The notes beneath the pieces are model-generated. The model was not told the origin of the DNA. It did no database searches and saw only the letters and a list, made by a program, of their open reading frames with translations. From positions 5,096,501-5,160,500 of the forward strand of contig NC_091675.1 in the NCBI RefSeq assembly GCF_042453785.1: DNA of 64,000 bases, given 5' to 3'. This document shows, in pieces, positions 24,086 through 35,138 of this stretch (position 1 is its first letter; each line of letters starts with the position of its first letter). The translations under genes and the position numbers were made by a program. Origin of the DNA: Malus domestica. Taxonomy: Eukaryota > Streptophyta > Magnoliopsida > Rosales > Rosaceae.

Positions 24086-24693
24086 TGACACATTCCAGTC
24101 CCGGCTCCGTCGTAGCACGATATTGTCCGTTTTGGGCCCCGGCCACGCCCTCAAGGTTTTGTTTCTGGGAACTCACACGAGAATTTCCCAGTGGGTCACC
24201 CATCCTGGGAATGCTCTCGCCCGAACTCGCTTAACTTCGGAGTTCCGATTGAATCCAAAGCTAGTGAGTTCTCAAAAAGTCTCGTGCTAAATGGAGGTGG
24301 ACATGTACATATAAGGCATATCACCCCTTTCCGTTGGTCAATGCGAGCTCTTACAATCCACCCCATTTAAGGGGAATTTGGCATCCTCGTCGGCACATCC
24401 ACACCCAACGGTAGCTCTGATACCAATCTAACACATCTCAGTCCCGGCTCCGCCGTAGCACGATATTGTCCACTTTGGGCCCCGCGCTCACGGTTTTGTT
24501 TCTGAGAACTCACATGAAAACTTTCCAGTGGGTCACCCATTCTGGAAATGCTCTCGCCCAAACTCGCTTAACTTCGAAGTTCCAATAGAATCCGAAGCCA
24601 GTGAATTCCCAAAAGGCTTCATGCTAAATGGAAGTGAGCATGTACATATAAGGCACATTATCCATTCTCGATTGGCCAACGTGGGATCTTACA
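24086..24693 (-). mobile_element. Cassandra TRIM retrotransposon, structurally whole
   Basis: The element is 608 bp. Two LTRs of 265-270 bp (24086-24355 and 24429-24693) begin TGTAAGA on the minus strand and end TGTGT(C/T)A. Each holds a stretch like the 3' half of plant 5S rRNA (AACTTCGGAGTTCC, CTCTCGCCC, GGGTCACCCAT on the + strand), the hallmark of Cassandra. Between them lie a TGGTATCAGAGC primer site (24414-24425, minus strand) and a purine tract next to the 3' LTR. It is non-coding by nature, as all TRIMs are. The LTRs have clearly diverged, so it is not recent; flanking 5-mers CTTTT and CCTTC are only partly alike. Confidence 0.92.
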
Positions 24694-25020
24694 CCTTCTA
24701 TAGCAGGAGCCAAGCAATGTCCATACCTAATTGAGACTTTAAAGTTTGACACATCAACAAACCGAATGTTTACTAAAATTCGATTCAGACCATTATCAAT
24801 TCTAGTCCACCTCCATTCAAGACCAACTGTGGAGAAGAAATTAAACAGAAATTATCGAGTGCAAAATACTCTTAACTGTATCAGTTATGCTCTTGTACCT
24901 TTTCAATATACTTAGTTGGGCCGGGGTACCCAGCTCAAATCATGTGTGCAGACTCAGAAACAACTAATTTGGATCAATATTTGTGGGCGGAATCAAAAGA
25001 CAAAACGTATAAATCATACA

Positions 25021-25092
<72 letters not shown>

Positions 25093-25408
25093 AATAGTAA
25101 CAAGCATTTTCTCCTGTCAAAGAAAATTTAATATTCAATATCTAAGTACTCCGAACTGAACTTGGGGTGGATTTGCGGTATCCGAGTCCATCAGATTACG
25201 TCCTCCAGTGAATCTTTCAAGTCTTGAACCAACCCTCGTGCACTTTCCCAGCCATTTCTTCCTTCCCAAGTCAAAAATATGAATCTCACTTTCCCACCTC
25301 CTCCCCACGCACTCGGACACTACTATTTATAGCACCCGAATCCCCACTCTATTCTTCCAAACCAAATCAAACCATCGTCGATCATTTTGCGATATATTCT
25401 TCTTCAAG
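24694..25408. other. Upstream region of PIP gene 3
   Basis: No other gene. It contains an (AT)n(GA)n microsatellite at 25020-25090, a TTGACT W-box on the minus strand at 25269-25274, and TATTTATAG at about 25324-25332, some 80 bases before the ATG, a likely TATA box. Confidence 0.5.
25020..25090. repeat. (AT)n(GA)n microsatellite
   Basis: About 24 bases of AT repeat run directly into about 47 bases of GA repeat. Confidence 0.97.
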
Positions 25409-25672
25409 ATGGCAAAAAGTTTGAAAGCCTTGTGCTCCTCACTTGTTGTTCTTCTCGTCGTAAGCTCTTTGGTTTCGTGTATGTTGGAGGCTCGTCCTCT
25501 TAAGTTGGGGAACATAGACAAAGAGATGGAGAGTGTGTTCGATGGATTGTATATTGGAACAATGAAGAATGAAGGTCCGAGCGACGCAGGAAAGGGTCAT
25601 GCGTTCACTGAGTCGGAAACCCTAGGAGGGATAAAAGATTCTGGTCCTGGACCTAGCGGTCCGGGACACTGA
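25409..25672 (+). CDS. PIP-like secreted peptide precursor, divergent (copy 3)
   Basis: An 87-residue precursor. The signal peptide is clear (residues 1-24, SLVVLLVVSSLVSC core) and followed by EARPLKLG. Two motifs are visible: internal NEGPSDAGKGH (54-64) and C-terminal DSGPGPSGPGH (77-87). Both keep the GP..G.GH skeleton of the PIP/PIPL family, but the spacing and residues differ from the canonical SGPSxxGxGH. The spacer between them is acidic. The start ATG lies in AAGATGGC, a good plant context, about 80 bases after TATTTATAG. Assignment to PIPL rests on the motif skeleton, the size and the neighbouring PIP genes; a CEP-like peptide is the alternative, but there is no FRPT core. Confidence 0.78.
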   Translation: MAKSLKALCSSLVVLLVVSSLVSCMLEARPLKLGNIDKEMESVFDGLYIGTMKNEGPSDAGKGHAFTESETLGGIKDSGPGPSGPGH

Positions 25673-26510
25673 TTGCAGTCGGCCATTGCCATTCGAACTA
25701 GTGATTGACTCTTTCATGATGTTTAAGCTAAATATTTTTATGCAGTTTTTAGGTATATTGCATAAACAAGTTCAATTTATTTTAATTGTAATGTAATGCA
25801 GCTCAGCTATGATGTAATCATATAAAATAATAAAAGTATGTTTTATTTGTAATACCTAGACTACCGCTAGGCACATAAGTTGGTTTGCTATTACTCGACT
25901 TTCATTCTCCGATTTGGGATAATCACAAAGTAGAAAACATATACGACACGAGTACATCATCATAATAGCATCTCGTAATAATAAAATAAAGATGTATAAA
26001 TTCTTTTTGTTCATATATTCTTGTTTTATTGATACGTAACTCTATGTGGCAGTATTAAATTGTTCTCCTCCAAATGAGGTAGTTTCATCCTTGTCATGGA
26101 GGGTAAAGAGCAAATGGTTCAGAAGGTATGTCCAATTGGAATCCTAACAAGGAGTAAAGTATGCCGCCGGGACACGTTGTATCAATTGTTTATGGAAACA
26201 ATATCCGAAGCTGCAAGGTGTAGGGCGGCTCTGTTTCATTGAGGATGGTGCATGCTTTTGACCGGCAAATGAAGAAACCAAACCTGAAGAAACACCTGTC
26301 CTCACAAAAACCATGCAGCCATGAAAACAATTAATCAACATTCATGAATCATATGTCACTAGTCCATCATGATATCTTAGGAGTCATTGATTACGATTTC
26401 ATTTTTCAAATTTTAGTTTTTATTTTTTTAAATAAAAAATTCAATTTGTATCAATTTGAATTTTTAAAAATTGAAAAAAGAAAAACTGAAAAGCAAATTC
26501 CAAACAGAAT
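25673..26510. other. 3' flank of PIP gene 3; no supported gene
   Basis: AATAAT/AATAAAAG signals near 25826-25840 could end the peptide transcript. A minus-strand 65-codon open frame (26144-26341) has no recognisable domain. Confidence 0.4.
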
Positions 26511-27700
26511 CTATATCTTTCTCACATCATAATTCCCTCCAAATGAACGGTCTATGATCTCTCCCATCCTTGATCCAATCGCACCACTTTCATTGCTGTA
26601 AACATCCACTTTCGACGTAATCGGCTGGTTGTACACCCAGTCCGGTGCAATGTATCCTCTCGTTCCTCGTATCCTCGAAAAGCTCGATTTTTTTAGGCCG
26701 TCCCTGTTGATTAGCTTGGAGAGTCCAAAATCTGCAACCTTCGGTTGGTAATTTGAGTCCAAGGGTGTGTTTTGAAGCTTAACATCACAGTGCAAAACCC
26801 ACTCCAAACACACTTCATGCCGACAAGCAAGGCCTATCGCAGTCCTGACAGCAATCTCAAACCTCTTCTCCCAATCAAGAACATTGGAAGATAACTTCCC
26901 GGCCAAGGAACCATGCCCCATTACTCGTAAAAAACGGACTGATTTTTCTCTGAGCAATATCCTCACATGTCAATCAAGTGCATATGATTCAACCTCCCAA
27001 CTGTGTTAGCTTCACCTAGAAATTCAGCTTCTCCTTGATCAACCTCGTTAAGGAGCTTAATCGCGGCAACTCTCTGATCAGGCAATACACCTTTGTACAC
27101 TATTCCTCCTGCCCCTCTTCCAATCTCTTCACTAAAACCACGCGTCGCCTTCTTGGGCTCGGTGTAGCTGAATCTTTTGAACCCATGCAGCAAGAACGTA
27201 CCCCTGCATATCCTCATTGGAATCTCGCCGGGTAGTAGTACTTAACAAGCCCCAAACCAAAAGGACACAAACGACCTCAAACCCGCCAACTCCAATGGCA
27301 AACAGAGCAGGAAATTCACTGGACCAGCTACACTGCTTTTCACATAATTTCTATCTAGACCAACAACTCTGCTTAAGCAGGTTAACTGATACTGTTCTTG
27401 GGGCTTTTGGTAATACAACACATGGATTTCGGCACTCTCAAGTACAAGTCTCCCCAAAAGCTTGGTTACCTGTGTCCATTGAGCAAGGTTGTCTTACGGT
27501 AACAACTATAACTCGGTCTGCCAGGGAATGCGAGAGTATTGGAACCCTTTGAAATTAAATTCGGGCTCGCAACCATATTGCCAATCAATGTGATTAGTCA
27601 TTTTTCGTAGCCTGGAATGCAAGAGCATTTCCTACCATATTTTGGATCATATCTGCATGCGCTATTGACTCCGCAAATTCCACGAATACCTCATTGTATA
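26511..27700 (-). pseudogene. Truncated S-domain receptor kinase pseudogene (ZmPK1-like)
   Basis: A minus-strand copy closest to the intact gene at 35139-37559. Reading from 27700 downward one finds an EGF-like remnant (GGAGTCAATAGCGC, C-S-C-I-P-G-Y), a shortened PAN/apple part, the juxtamembrane text YYQKPQEQYQLTC, a TM remnant and the kinase N-lobe (EEIGRGAGGIVYKGVLPDQR, VAAIKLLNE). After that come the catalytic loop (LHCDVKLQN, with Leu for the usual Pro), DFGLSKL and IAPDWV. The lectin and S-locus domains are absent. The frame changes between N-lobe and C-lobe, and about 38 residues after VDVYS are missing relative to the intact paralogue, joining it to GAIGSRMGEIIDRS; the last part of the kinase is gone. 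It is therefore non-functional as a receptor. Confidence 0.9.
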
Positions 27701-27761
27701 TACTCACAATTCTCGATGCAAAGCATTAGCGCCAAAACAAATTGCCCTGAACAATAATAAA

Positions 27762-30658
27762 ATGAGACGCAAAGGCTCCAAGTCCAAGACTGCGGCGAGT
27801 GATACCACTGACACTGACTCGTCCGCCGCCGAGTCCGACAGCTCCGCCACCAAGACCGATTCCGACAAGATCCACGACGAAAACTACGACGCTTCGCCCC
27901 CTTCCCCCGATTCCTGCCCCTTTACCGAGGGCGAGAAGGCCCTCGCCTTTCACAAGGCACGACTGTACGAGGCCAAGGTACTCGCTTTTCTGCAGGCGAT
28001 TGAATTGTATTTCTGTATGGTTATTAGGGTTTTGTTTCCCTAAATGTGACAACAATTTCAACTTTTTGCTGATTAATCGCTCGTGCTGTGCGTTTTGATT
28101 GCAAGGTAACCGATGTCCGATATAAGATGGATTGGGAGTTTTATGTTCATTACGCTGTAAGTATGAACACTAATTTTCTATAATTTCTGATTTTCTTTGA
28201 TCAAACATACTAAATGCGTGATTGTTTCATCTGTAAGCTCAAATTTTGTATCTTTTCTCGGAAGTTAAATGCCGTCTGATTTGTGTGTGGTTGCATTTCT
28301 TGATTGTATGTTCTTCTGTCCTGCAGGGATGGAACAAAAGGTGAGCCCGCCTTCCTGCTTAAGGTTTCCGAATTTTGGGTTCATGTTCATTGATTTAAGA
28401 TGGTGGATTTTGGAAGCATGCCCTACTTCAGTTTGTGTGTTTTTTATTTTTCGGTTATCATTTGCCATTTCGCTTCAGTTTAAGTGGTATTTTCGCCTTA
28501 GTTTATTAGACCGCAGCAGATGTTATTATGGGACCATTATATTGTAATTGATTCTGATGACGGAGGTTTATCGGAGATGAAGGCTAATGCCTAAGCTTTC
28601 ATTGGTTAATATCTCTTGAAACTTCTGTTTGATTTATCTTATTGACCTTTTCTCTCTTTTTTGCTCTCAACAGTTGGGATGAGTGGGTAGGGTTGGATCG
28701 TCTGATGAAAAACACTGACGAGAATAAGAAGAAACACCAGTACCTCAACCAGAAACAAGGAACAGACAAGAATGCGAAGCTAATACGCACAGCGCATGCT
28801 AAACCAAAAAGTTATAATGGTTGGTTTATCATCTCTAACTTTTCTTTTGTTGTTGCCCAATCATGAAGTTTGGATTTATTCTTGAATGTTAGATGTAGGG
28901 TGTGGAAATTCTGGCATGTTACATGAACCATCCTATTTTTGGGCGACCTTTGAGGTTTAACGGTCATAAGTGTTACCCTTCGTAGGGGTAAATATAATGG
29001 ATATGGGATACTGAAAAAGTAACAATGTAGTTAACTAATTTACCAACATGCATTCTTCGTTCACGATCATAACTTGAATATGGTTCTTGAATTAGGATGC
29101 CAAGAGGTTAGGTACTGAAAATATATCCTGTTTTATTAACTTCTCTTGCAATTTGAAGGTGTATATAATCTGCATTGTTCTTACTGTTGGTATGAAATTA
29201 TGTGCAGCGTCTAGAGGGAAGAAGCGAAAGAATGACTCTGTCTGTAAGGTATGCTCTGTTCATTTGTCTCCTAAACCATCCTTAGATTGCCTATCCAGGC
29301 TTATCTCTTCCAGATATTTTGCCATCACTATACAGAAGTTTGTACTTAATTTAGAGGCCAACATGAATGTTACAGTTTTTTTCTTTTGATTTTCAAATTT
29401 TAGGACAAAGGTGCCATACCGATGGAAGATCTTGTCCTTCAAATGCCACAAACACTAAAGAAACAACTAGTTGATGATTGCGAATTTATTACTCATCTGG
29501 GCAAGGTATTGTGAATTCATTACTCGAACCTGAATTTATACATTTGATTTATTCATGATGAAATCCCAATTAACGATATCCATATTTTATTGCAGCTTGT
29601 TAAACTTCCACGTACTCCAAATGTGGATGACATATTCAAGAAGTATCTAGATTACAGATCAAAGGACAGTAAGTAAGTTTCCTTTCTTCCATCCCTTGGC
29701 ATCCTATATTTTTTTTTAAATTCTTTTCTCGGGTTCCATTTTACAAAATATTTATCCATTTTGATTTTTTTTTTGAGAGAGTAAATTAATTTTCTCAAGG
29801 ATTTACTAATGCCGCTTCTCATACATTCTACCGGTTGGTCATCAACTGGAATTTGGGGTCTAATTTAATTAATTTGGACCTACAACATTCACAACTTTCA
29901 ACTTTTGTATTTTCTAGAATCCAGTTTGCAGATATGCACTTGATTTTAGCTGATGGACTATTCTTAATGTGAATCCAGGAAGATTGAAGCTCAATCTGTT
30001 GAAGAAATCCTGAAAGGACTGTGTTGTTACTTTGACAAAGCACTACCGGCAATGCTTTTGTACAAAAATGAACGTCAGCAGTATGAGAAAGCAATCACAG
30101 ATGATGTCTCTCCGTCATCTGTCTATGGTGCCGAGCATCTATTACGGCTCTTCGGTATGAACATACTTTACTACGTAACCAAATGGTGTGTTTCTAAATA
30201 GAATTGTGTTGAAAAATGCATATCATGCTTGAGCATGCTGTTGATTTTGTGGTTTTTTATGCTTTTGAAGTCTTTATTATATTAAGAGGTAGTCATCATA
30301 AGATCTGGACTTGAGATGTAATTTTTTGGTATTTGCAGTTAAACTACCCGAGTTATTGTTGGATGCTAACACTGAAGAGGAGACGTCGAAAGCGTTGCAG
30401 CAAAAATTGGTCGACTTTCTCAAGTACTTACTTCTACTTGCTCTCCTACATAAATACCCAAAATTATATCTTTCTTTATAGTACGCAGGTTTTCGTAATC
30501 CCACGAGTTTTTGCTTTTTTGACCTCATTTTTACTCTTGCCGATTGATCATGCATCTTGTCATGAAGGTTCCTACAGACGAACCAGAGTGCGTTTTTCCT
30601 TTCTACCTATTATGTACCAGACGATATTGAAACCAGCACCAACAAACCAGATGTCTAA
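27762..30658 (+). CDS. MRG family chromatin reader (MRG1/MRG2-like), ten exons
   Basis: The deduced protein has 332 residues. Exons, by GT..AG sites and frame continuity: 27762-27977, 28106-28156, 28327-28340, 28674-28819, 29208-29248, 29404-29505, 29596-29672, 29979-30154, 30339-30423, 30568-30658. The N terminus is Ser/Asp-rich. A chromo-barrel domain spans about 53-115 (F-T-E-G-E-K, VTDVRYKMDWEFYVHYA, GWNKSWDEWVG with its aromatic cage residues). A basic linker ASRGKKRK follows, then the MRG domain, about 160-330 (MPQTLKKQLVDDCEFI, YLDYRSKDS, LCCYFDKALPAMLLY, ERQQY, GAEHLLRLFVKLPELL). Plant MRG1/2 bind H3K4me3/H3K36me3, work with histone acetyltransferases and promote flowering with CONSTANS. 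Exon 3 is only 14 bases, a microexon needed to complete GWNK-S. Everything expected is present; the gene looks intact. Its start is about 60 bases from the broken end of the inverted kinase pseudogene. Confidence 0.93.
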
Positions 30659-31967
30659 GCGCGGGCACACTCGCAACATTTTTGTACGTAACACCGCAGA
30701 AGAGCAGCTGTTCATGATGTCTCGGCACCATTTTGAATATTTCATTAGTTCGAAAAGCCGTTGAAACTTAATGTGCTCTGGGTGCACATATTATCATGTA
30801 AAATATCTAGTTGGAACATGGCCGATGCCTTATAAATGTCTGCGGCCCTATGCCGTCGAGGTTGTATCTTTTGTGATTAATCTAGTTACAACATTGGCTT
30901 GCTGCTAATGTGGGGGAGGGCCAAAGAATCATGGTTTGTTACCCGGGGGATTCGATACTTCGGCGTTCTTGTCAAATTTTGCAACCGTGCTGATCCGTTT
31001 GGGTAGGTCTAATTTTCTAGCACCTCCATGATAATGAAGGGTGGAAAATTTTCATTTCACACATCAAATAATTGAGGAGCCCTTTCATTCCGTTGGAATT
31101 TCCAACACATCAAATAATTGAGTTAATTTTTTAATTCAATTCCGTCACACACAAGCAGTGGATGCAGATCATTTCGTCAAAATTGCTGTCTTGAATTTCC
31201 AACGATGTCTTCACATGAAGATGAAGTTCTACTTGAAAATTTGGAACAAAAAATAATAAGTTAAGGTAGACTGCATGATCAAACAACTTTCATATTAGGT
31301 GAGACTAGTGTAAAGTTAAGTAGGACCAACATGTAAATGTCCTATTCTTTCTGCGGCAGCCGCCTCTCGTTGTCTTTTCGATCGTGTCACATCTTGTGAG
31401 ATTGTGACGGTCCACAAGCTGCTACTTGAACCCTAAGATGCAGAACGTTAAGCGGGCAACGGGTCTTTGGCCTCCGACCGTCCAATTGGAAACCGTGTCG
31501 CTTGAGTGGTACAACTGTTTTGCCTGTTGCAAATTCTCAACGGTCAAGATTGTTTGTTGCCCTACGAATAACATGGTCGGACATTTTACTTCATTTTTCT
31601 CTTTTAATAATGAATCATATTTAGTGCGGTTAAATTTTTTAATTGTAACGGGGATATGGATGATACACAACGTGTTTTTATGCAAGTGATGAAAAATTTT
31701 AATTTTTTAGTTATTAACCTTTTAACACACATAACCTATCATTTATATAAGAACATGTGGTGTAACACATCGTGTAACGGGAACACTGAAAAATCCCTCC
31801 GTAGTTTGATGTACATAAAAAATGTCCAGTTTTGCTCCAACTTTGGTCTCCATCAACCCAATTGATGCGGGTGTGGTCCTACAACTACATACGCACAGTT
31901 CATGACCGTGTTCTCTAAATTTAGTTCAGCTCTCTGCAGCCAATCCCATTCCCCTCTCTCATCTCAA
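30659..31967. other. Spacer between MRG and receptor kinase gene 1
   Basis: Contains one MITE family A copy (31629-31798) and a short local repeat (ACACATCAAATAATTGAG at about 31060 and 31109). No gene supported. Confidence 0.45.
31629..31798. mobile_element. MITE family A, copy 3
   Basis: Inner blocks AGTTATTAACCTTTTAACAC, GAACATGTGGTGTAACAC and GAACACTGAAAAATCC match the other copies. The left terminus is degenerate. It lies about 170 bases upstream of the receptor kinase start and may overlap its promoter. Confidence 0.75.
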
Positions 31968-34376
31968 ATGGCTACTCTGTTTCTCATTTTTCTTCTCTCT
32001 CTCGCCATTAATTCTCCACCTTCGTCTTCAACCTCCAACACTCTGAGCAGAGCTTCCTCCCTCTCTGTCGAGAAACCAGAAGATGTTCTAATTTCACCTG
32101 ATGGAGTTTTCACCGCCGGCTTTCACCAAGTTGGTAACAATTCATATTGCTTTGCCATTTGGTTCTCCGAGCCTTCATCATCCTCCGACCGCCACCAAAA
32201 CCCCACCGTTGTCTGGACTGCCAATCGCGACCGTCCAGTCAATGGAAAACGCTCAAAACTCTCCCTCCTCAAAACCGGTAACCTCATCTTAACTGATGCT
32301 GGTCAGTCCATCGTTTGGGCCACAACCACCACATCACTCTCACCGGCTCACTTAACCCTCCACAGCTCCGGCAACCTGGTTTTACGAAACTCCGATGATC
32401 ATGTCGTTTTGTGGCAGAGCTTTGATTCTCCGACCGACACCCTTCTTCCGCTCCAACCCTTCACCAGGAATGCAATGCTTGTCTCCACAAGAAGCCAGAG
32501 CAACTCCTCCTCCGGTTTCTACAAGCTCTTCTTCAACAATGACAACCTCCTCCGTATACTTTTTGACGGTCTCGAGGTCTCCAGCGTCTACTGGCCCGAC
32601 CCTTCTCGTGTGAGCTGGGACAATGCAAGGTCCACCTACAACAACACCAGAACAGCCATGCTCGATTCTTTAGGCAGTTTTGTCTCGTCGGACAACTTGA
32701 CTTTTATGTCAACTGATTACGGTGCTAGGTTGCAGAGGATATTGAGGATTGATTTTGATGGAAATGTTCGATTGTATAGTCGCGAAAGGGTGGGGGAAAA
32801 ATGGGTGGTTTCATGGCAGGCCATTTCGGATCCATGCAAGGTTCATGGGACTTGTGGAGCAAACAGCGTGTGTAGCTATGACCTCGGTTTTGGTAGGAAA
32901 TGCTTGTGCCTTCCAGGGTATAATATGAGAAATCTTACTGATTGGTCCTTCGGGTGCGAACCTCAATTCGATCTCTCTTACACGAAAGGTAATGCGTCTA
33001 GCTTCCTCAAACTTGCACAAGTTGAGTTCAATGGTTATGATTTCAACTCCTACACAAATTACAGTTACATGGAGTGTGAGAGCATATGCTTGAAACTGGA
33101 AAACTGCAAGGGGTTTCAGTACACATTTGACCGTGGAAATGGTTTTTATAACTGTAATCCCAAGACGCAATTGCGAAGTGGGCACATGTCGGATTCTCAA
33201 GGGTACCTCTATCTGAGACTGCCTAAAGCCTTCCTCCTCTCGAATGGCTCTGGCATAAAGGCACCAAAAGACTACGGGCTTATATGTACAGACAGAGTCA
33301 TTGATCTCAACAGAAATTACGTGAAAAACCATGTTAGTAAGCCAGTGAAGTTCCTGCTTTGGTTTGCTTGTGGAGTGGGAGGGTTTGAGATCGTTTGTAT
33401 TCTTTTGTTTTTGTGTTTGTTAAATAGTAGAACTCGGAAAAAGTCCAATGAGGATATGCAACAAGGGTACCTTCTTGCTGCAACCGGATTCAAAAGGTTT
33501 AGCTACACCGAGCTCAAGAAGGCAACTCGGGGTTTTATTGAAGAAATTGGAAGAGGTGCAGGTGGATTTGTGTACAAAGGTGTATTGGATGACAAACGAG
33601 TTGCAGCGGTTAAGCTTCTTAATGAAGCTATTCAAGGAGAAGCTGAGTTTCTAGCAGAAGTTAGCATGCTCGGGAGGCTGAACCATATGCACTTGATAGA
33701 AATGTGGGGATATTGTTCAGAGGGAAAGCACAAGCTTCTTGTTTACGAGTACATGGAGCACGGTTCTTTGGCCCAAAATTTGTCTTCGAATGTGCTTGAT
33801 TGGGAGAAGAGGTTCGAGATTGCTGTGGGCACTGCGAAAGGCCTTGCTTATCTGCACGAGGAGTGCTTGGAGTGGGTTTTGCATTGTGATGTTAAGCCTC
33901 AAAACATACTCTTGGATTCAAACTACCAACCAAAAGTTGCAGATTTTGGACTTTCCAAGCTATTTAACAGAGGCGAGCTTAAGAACTCAAGCTTTTCAAG
34001 GATAAGAGGAACCAGAGGCTACATTGCGCCGGAGTGGGTGTGCAATCTGCCAATCACATCAAAAGTGGATGTGTATAGTTATGGGATTGTTGTGTTGGAG
34101 ATGGTGACAGGAAAGAATCCTATGATGGGAGGGGATGCCTTTGATGGTGAGCAGCGAAGACTGATCTCGTGGATGAGGGAGAAGGTAAATGGAACTAGCT
34201 CTATCAAACTACAGATAGAAGAGATCATAGACTCTTCGTTTGAAGGCGAATACGATGTGGAGAAGGTAGAAGTTCTTCTGAAAGTAGCTTTACACTGTGT
34301 GGAGGAAGACAAAGATGACAGACCAACCATGAGACAAGTTGTTGAGATGCTTTTACACCTTGACGAAGATTGTTAG
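31968..34376 (+). CDS. G-type lectin S-receptor-like Ser/Thr kinase, ZmPK1-like (gene 1)
   Basis: An intronless gene of 802 residues from ATG 31968 (signal peptide MATLFLIFLLSLAINS); an upstream in-frame ATG at 31902 would add 22 residues and hide the signal. Order: bulb-type lectin domain (about 27-160, TVVWTANRDRPVNGK, LWQSFDSPTDTLLP), S-locus glycoprotein region, EGF-like module (DPCKVHGTCGANSVCSY), PAN/apple module (ECESICLKLENCKGFQY), one TM helix (about 461-483) and a cytoplasmic kinase (about 517-795). Kinase motifs are intact: GRGAGGFVYKG, VAAVK, HCDVKPQN, DFGLSKL, APEW. The catalytic loop reads HCD rather than HRD, so this is a non-RD kinase, a type often tied to immune receptors. 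Ligand unknown. It forms an array with the genes at 35139 and 40993 and the inverted pseudogene at 26511. Confidence 0.94.
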   Translation: MATLFLIFLLSLAINSPPSSSTSNTLSRASSLSVEKPEDVLISPDGVFTAGFHQVGNNSYCFAIWFSEPSSSSDRHQNPTVVWTANRDRPVNGKRSKLSLLKTGNLILTDAGQSIVWATTTTSLSPAHLTLHSSGNLVLRNSDDHVVLWQSFDSPTDTLLPLQPFTRNAMLVSTRSQSNSSSGFYKLFFNNDNLLRILFDGLEVSSVYWPDPSRVSWDNARSTYNNTRTAMLDSLGSFVSSDNLTFMSTDYGARLQRILRIDFDGNVRLYSRERVGEKWVVSWQAISDPCKVHGTCGANSVCSYDLGFGRKCLCLPGYNMRNLTDWSFGCEPQFDLSYTKGNASSFLKLAQVEFNGYDFNSYTNYSYMECESICLKLENCKGFQYTFDRGNGFYNCNPKTQLRSGHMSDSQGYLYLRLPKAFLLSNGSGIKAPKDYGLICTDRVIDLNRNYVKNHVSKPVKFLLWFACGVGGFEIVCILLFLCLLNSRTRKKSNEDMQQGYLLAATGFKRFSYTELKKATRGFIEEIGRGAGGFVYKGVLDDKRVAAVKLLNEAIQGEAEFLAEVSMLGRLNHMHLIEMWGYCSEGKHKLLVYEYMEHGSLAQNLSSNVLDWEKRFEIAVGTAKGLAYLHEECLEWVLHCDVKPQNILLDSNYQPKVADFGLSKLFNRGELKNSSFSRIRGTRGYIAPEWVCNLPITSKVDVYSYGIVVLEMVTGKNPMMGGDAFDGEQRRLISWMREKVNGTSSIKLQIEEIIDSSFEGEYDVEKVEVLLKVALHCVEEDKDDRPTMRQVVEMLLHLDEDC

Positions 34377-35138
34377 GTAGTTATGTCTTGTGAGGTTTAG
34401 GCTGTGAGGCTCGCTTGACTCAGCAGCACATATAATTTTAGTATTATTTCCTTTGATTGGTAGTTTTGTTTCTGCCATGTTTGCTTGTCGTATCGATTTT
34501 CTAATGCTTGCTCAACTTCTCTCTCTCAAATTTCTACCAGTTAAATGTCTTGAAAATAGGTTTTATCATGGTAGAAAAACACAACTTTACGATTTGTACG
34601 CAACTTCTCTAGCAGGAATTGCTCAATTCTCCTGTTCTCCATTGAGAAAATCCTAATGGCGGAAATGATGAAATCATTGAGAAATTTTGGACCATTTAAA
34701 CGATGACTTAAAAACAGTCTTTAAGACTTGAAGACAAAATATAATTTTGTGAGTCCAATTTTCCTCAGCATAGCAATGATACCATCTCTTGGTGCGGAAC
34801 TACACTCCTAGGCCAAGTTATCCAACTACTAAAGCAGTAAAGCAGCCTACCTACTCTTGCTCAAAGCAGTTGGAGGAAATCTAGCCCCTGATAGAACGCC
34901 CCAGTCCCTCGCTCAAGTAAAATATATGGCCGCCTTGACATAGTTCACACACTTGAGTTCCGTTTCCAATCAGTCGAGTTATTAGAAACTCCTTTTTACC
35001 ACCATAAGTACAGAGTGGAAACAGAAAACCATATTAGTCTTGGTCAATTATTGGAAGCAGAAATCTTTGTTGCCTGTGGTCCTACATAGCAATAATACCA
35101 TTTGTTGTAGGACTGGTTTATTAAGTGCTGCATCTCAA
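34377..35138. other. Spacer between receptor kinase genes 1 and 2
   Basis: 3' flank of gene 1 and promoter of gene 2. No repeat element or further gene recognised. Confidence 0.4.

Noticed and set aside
26144-26341. 65-codon minus-strand open frame with several Cys
   Set aside because: No signal peptide-like core, no Cys spacing typical of defensins or other peptides, no family resemblance.
31902-31967. Upstream in-frame ATG of receptor kinase gene 1
   Set aside because: It would place 22 polar residues before a clear signal peptide; the downstream ATG fits the family better, though it is not excluded.
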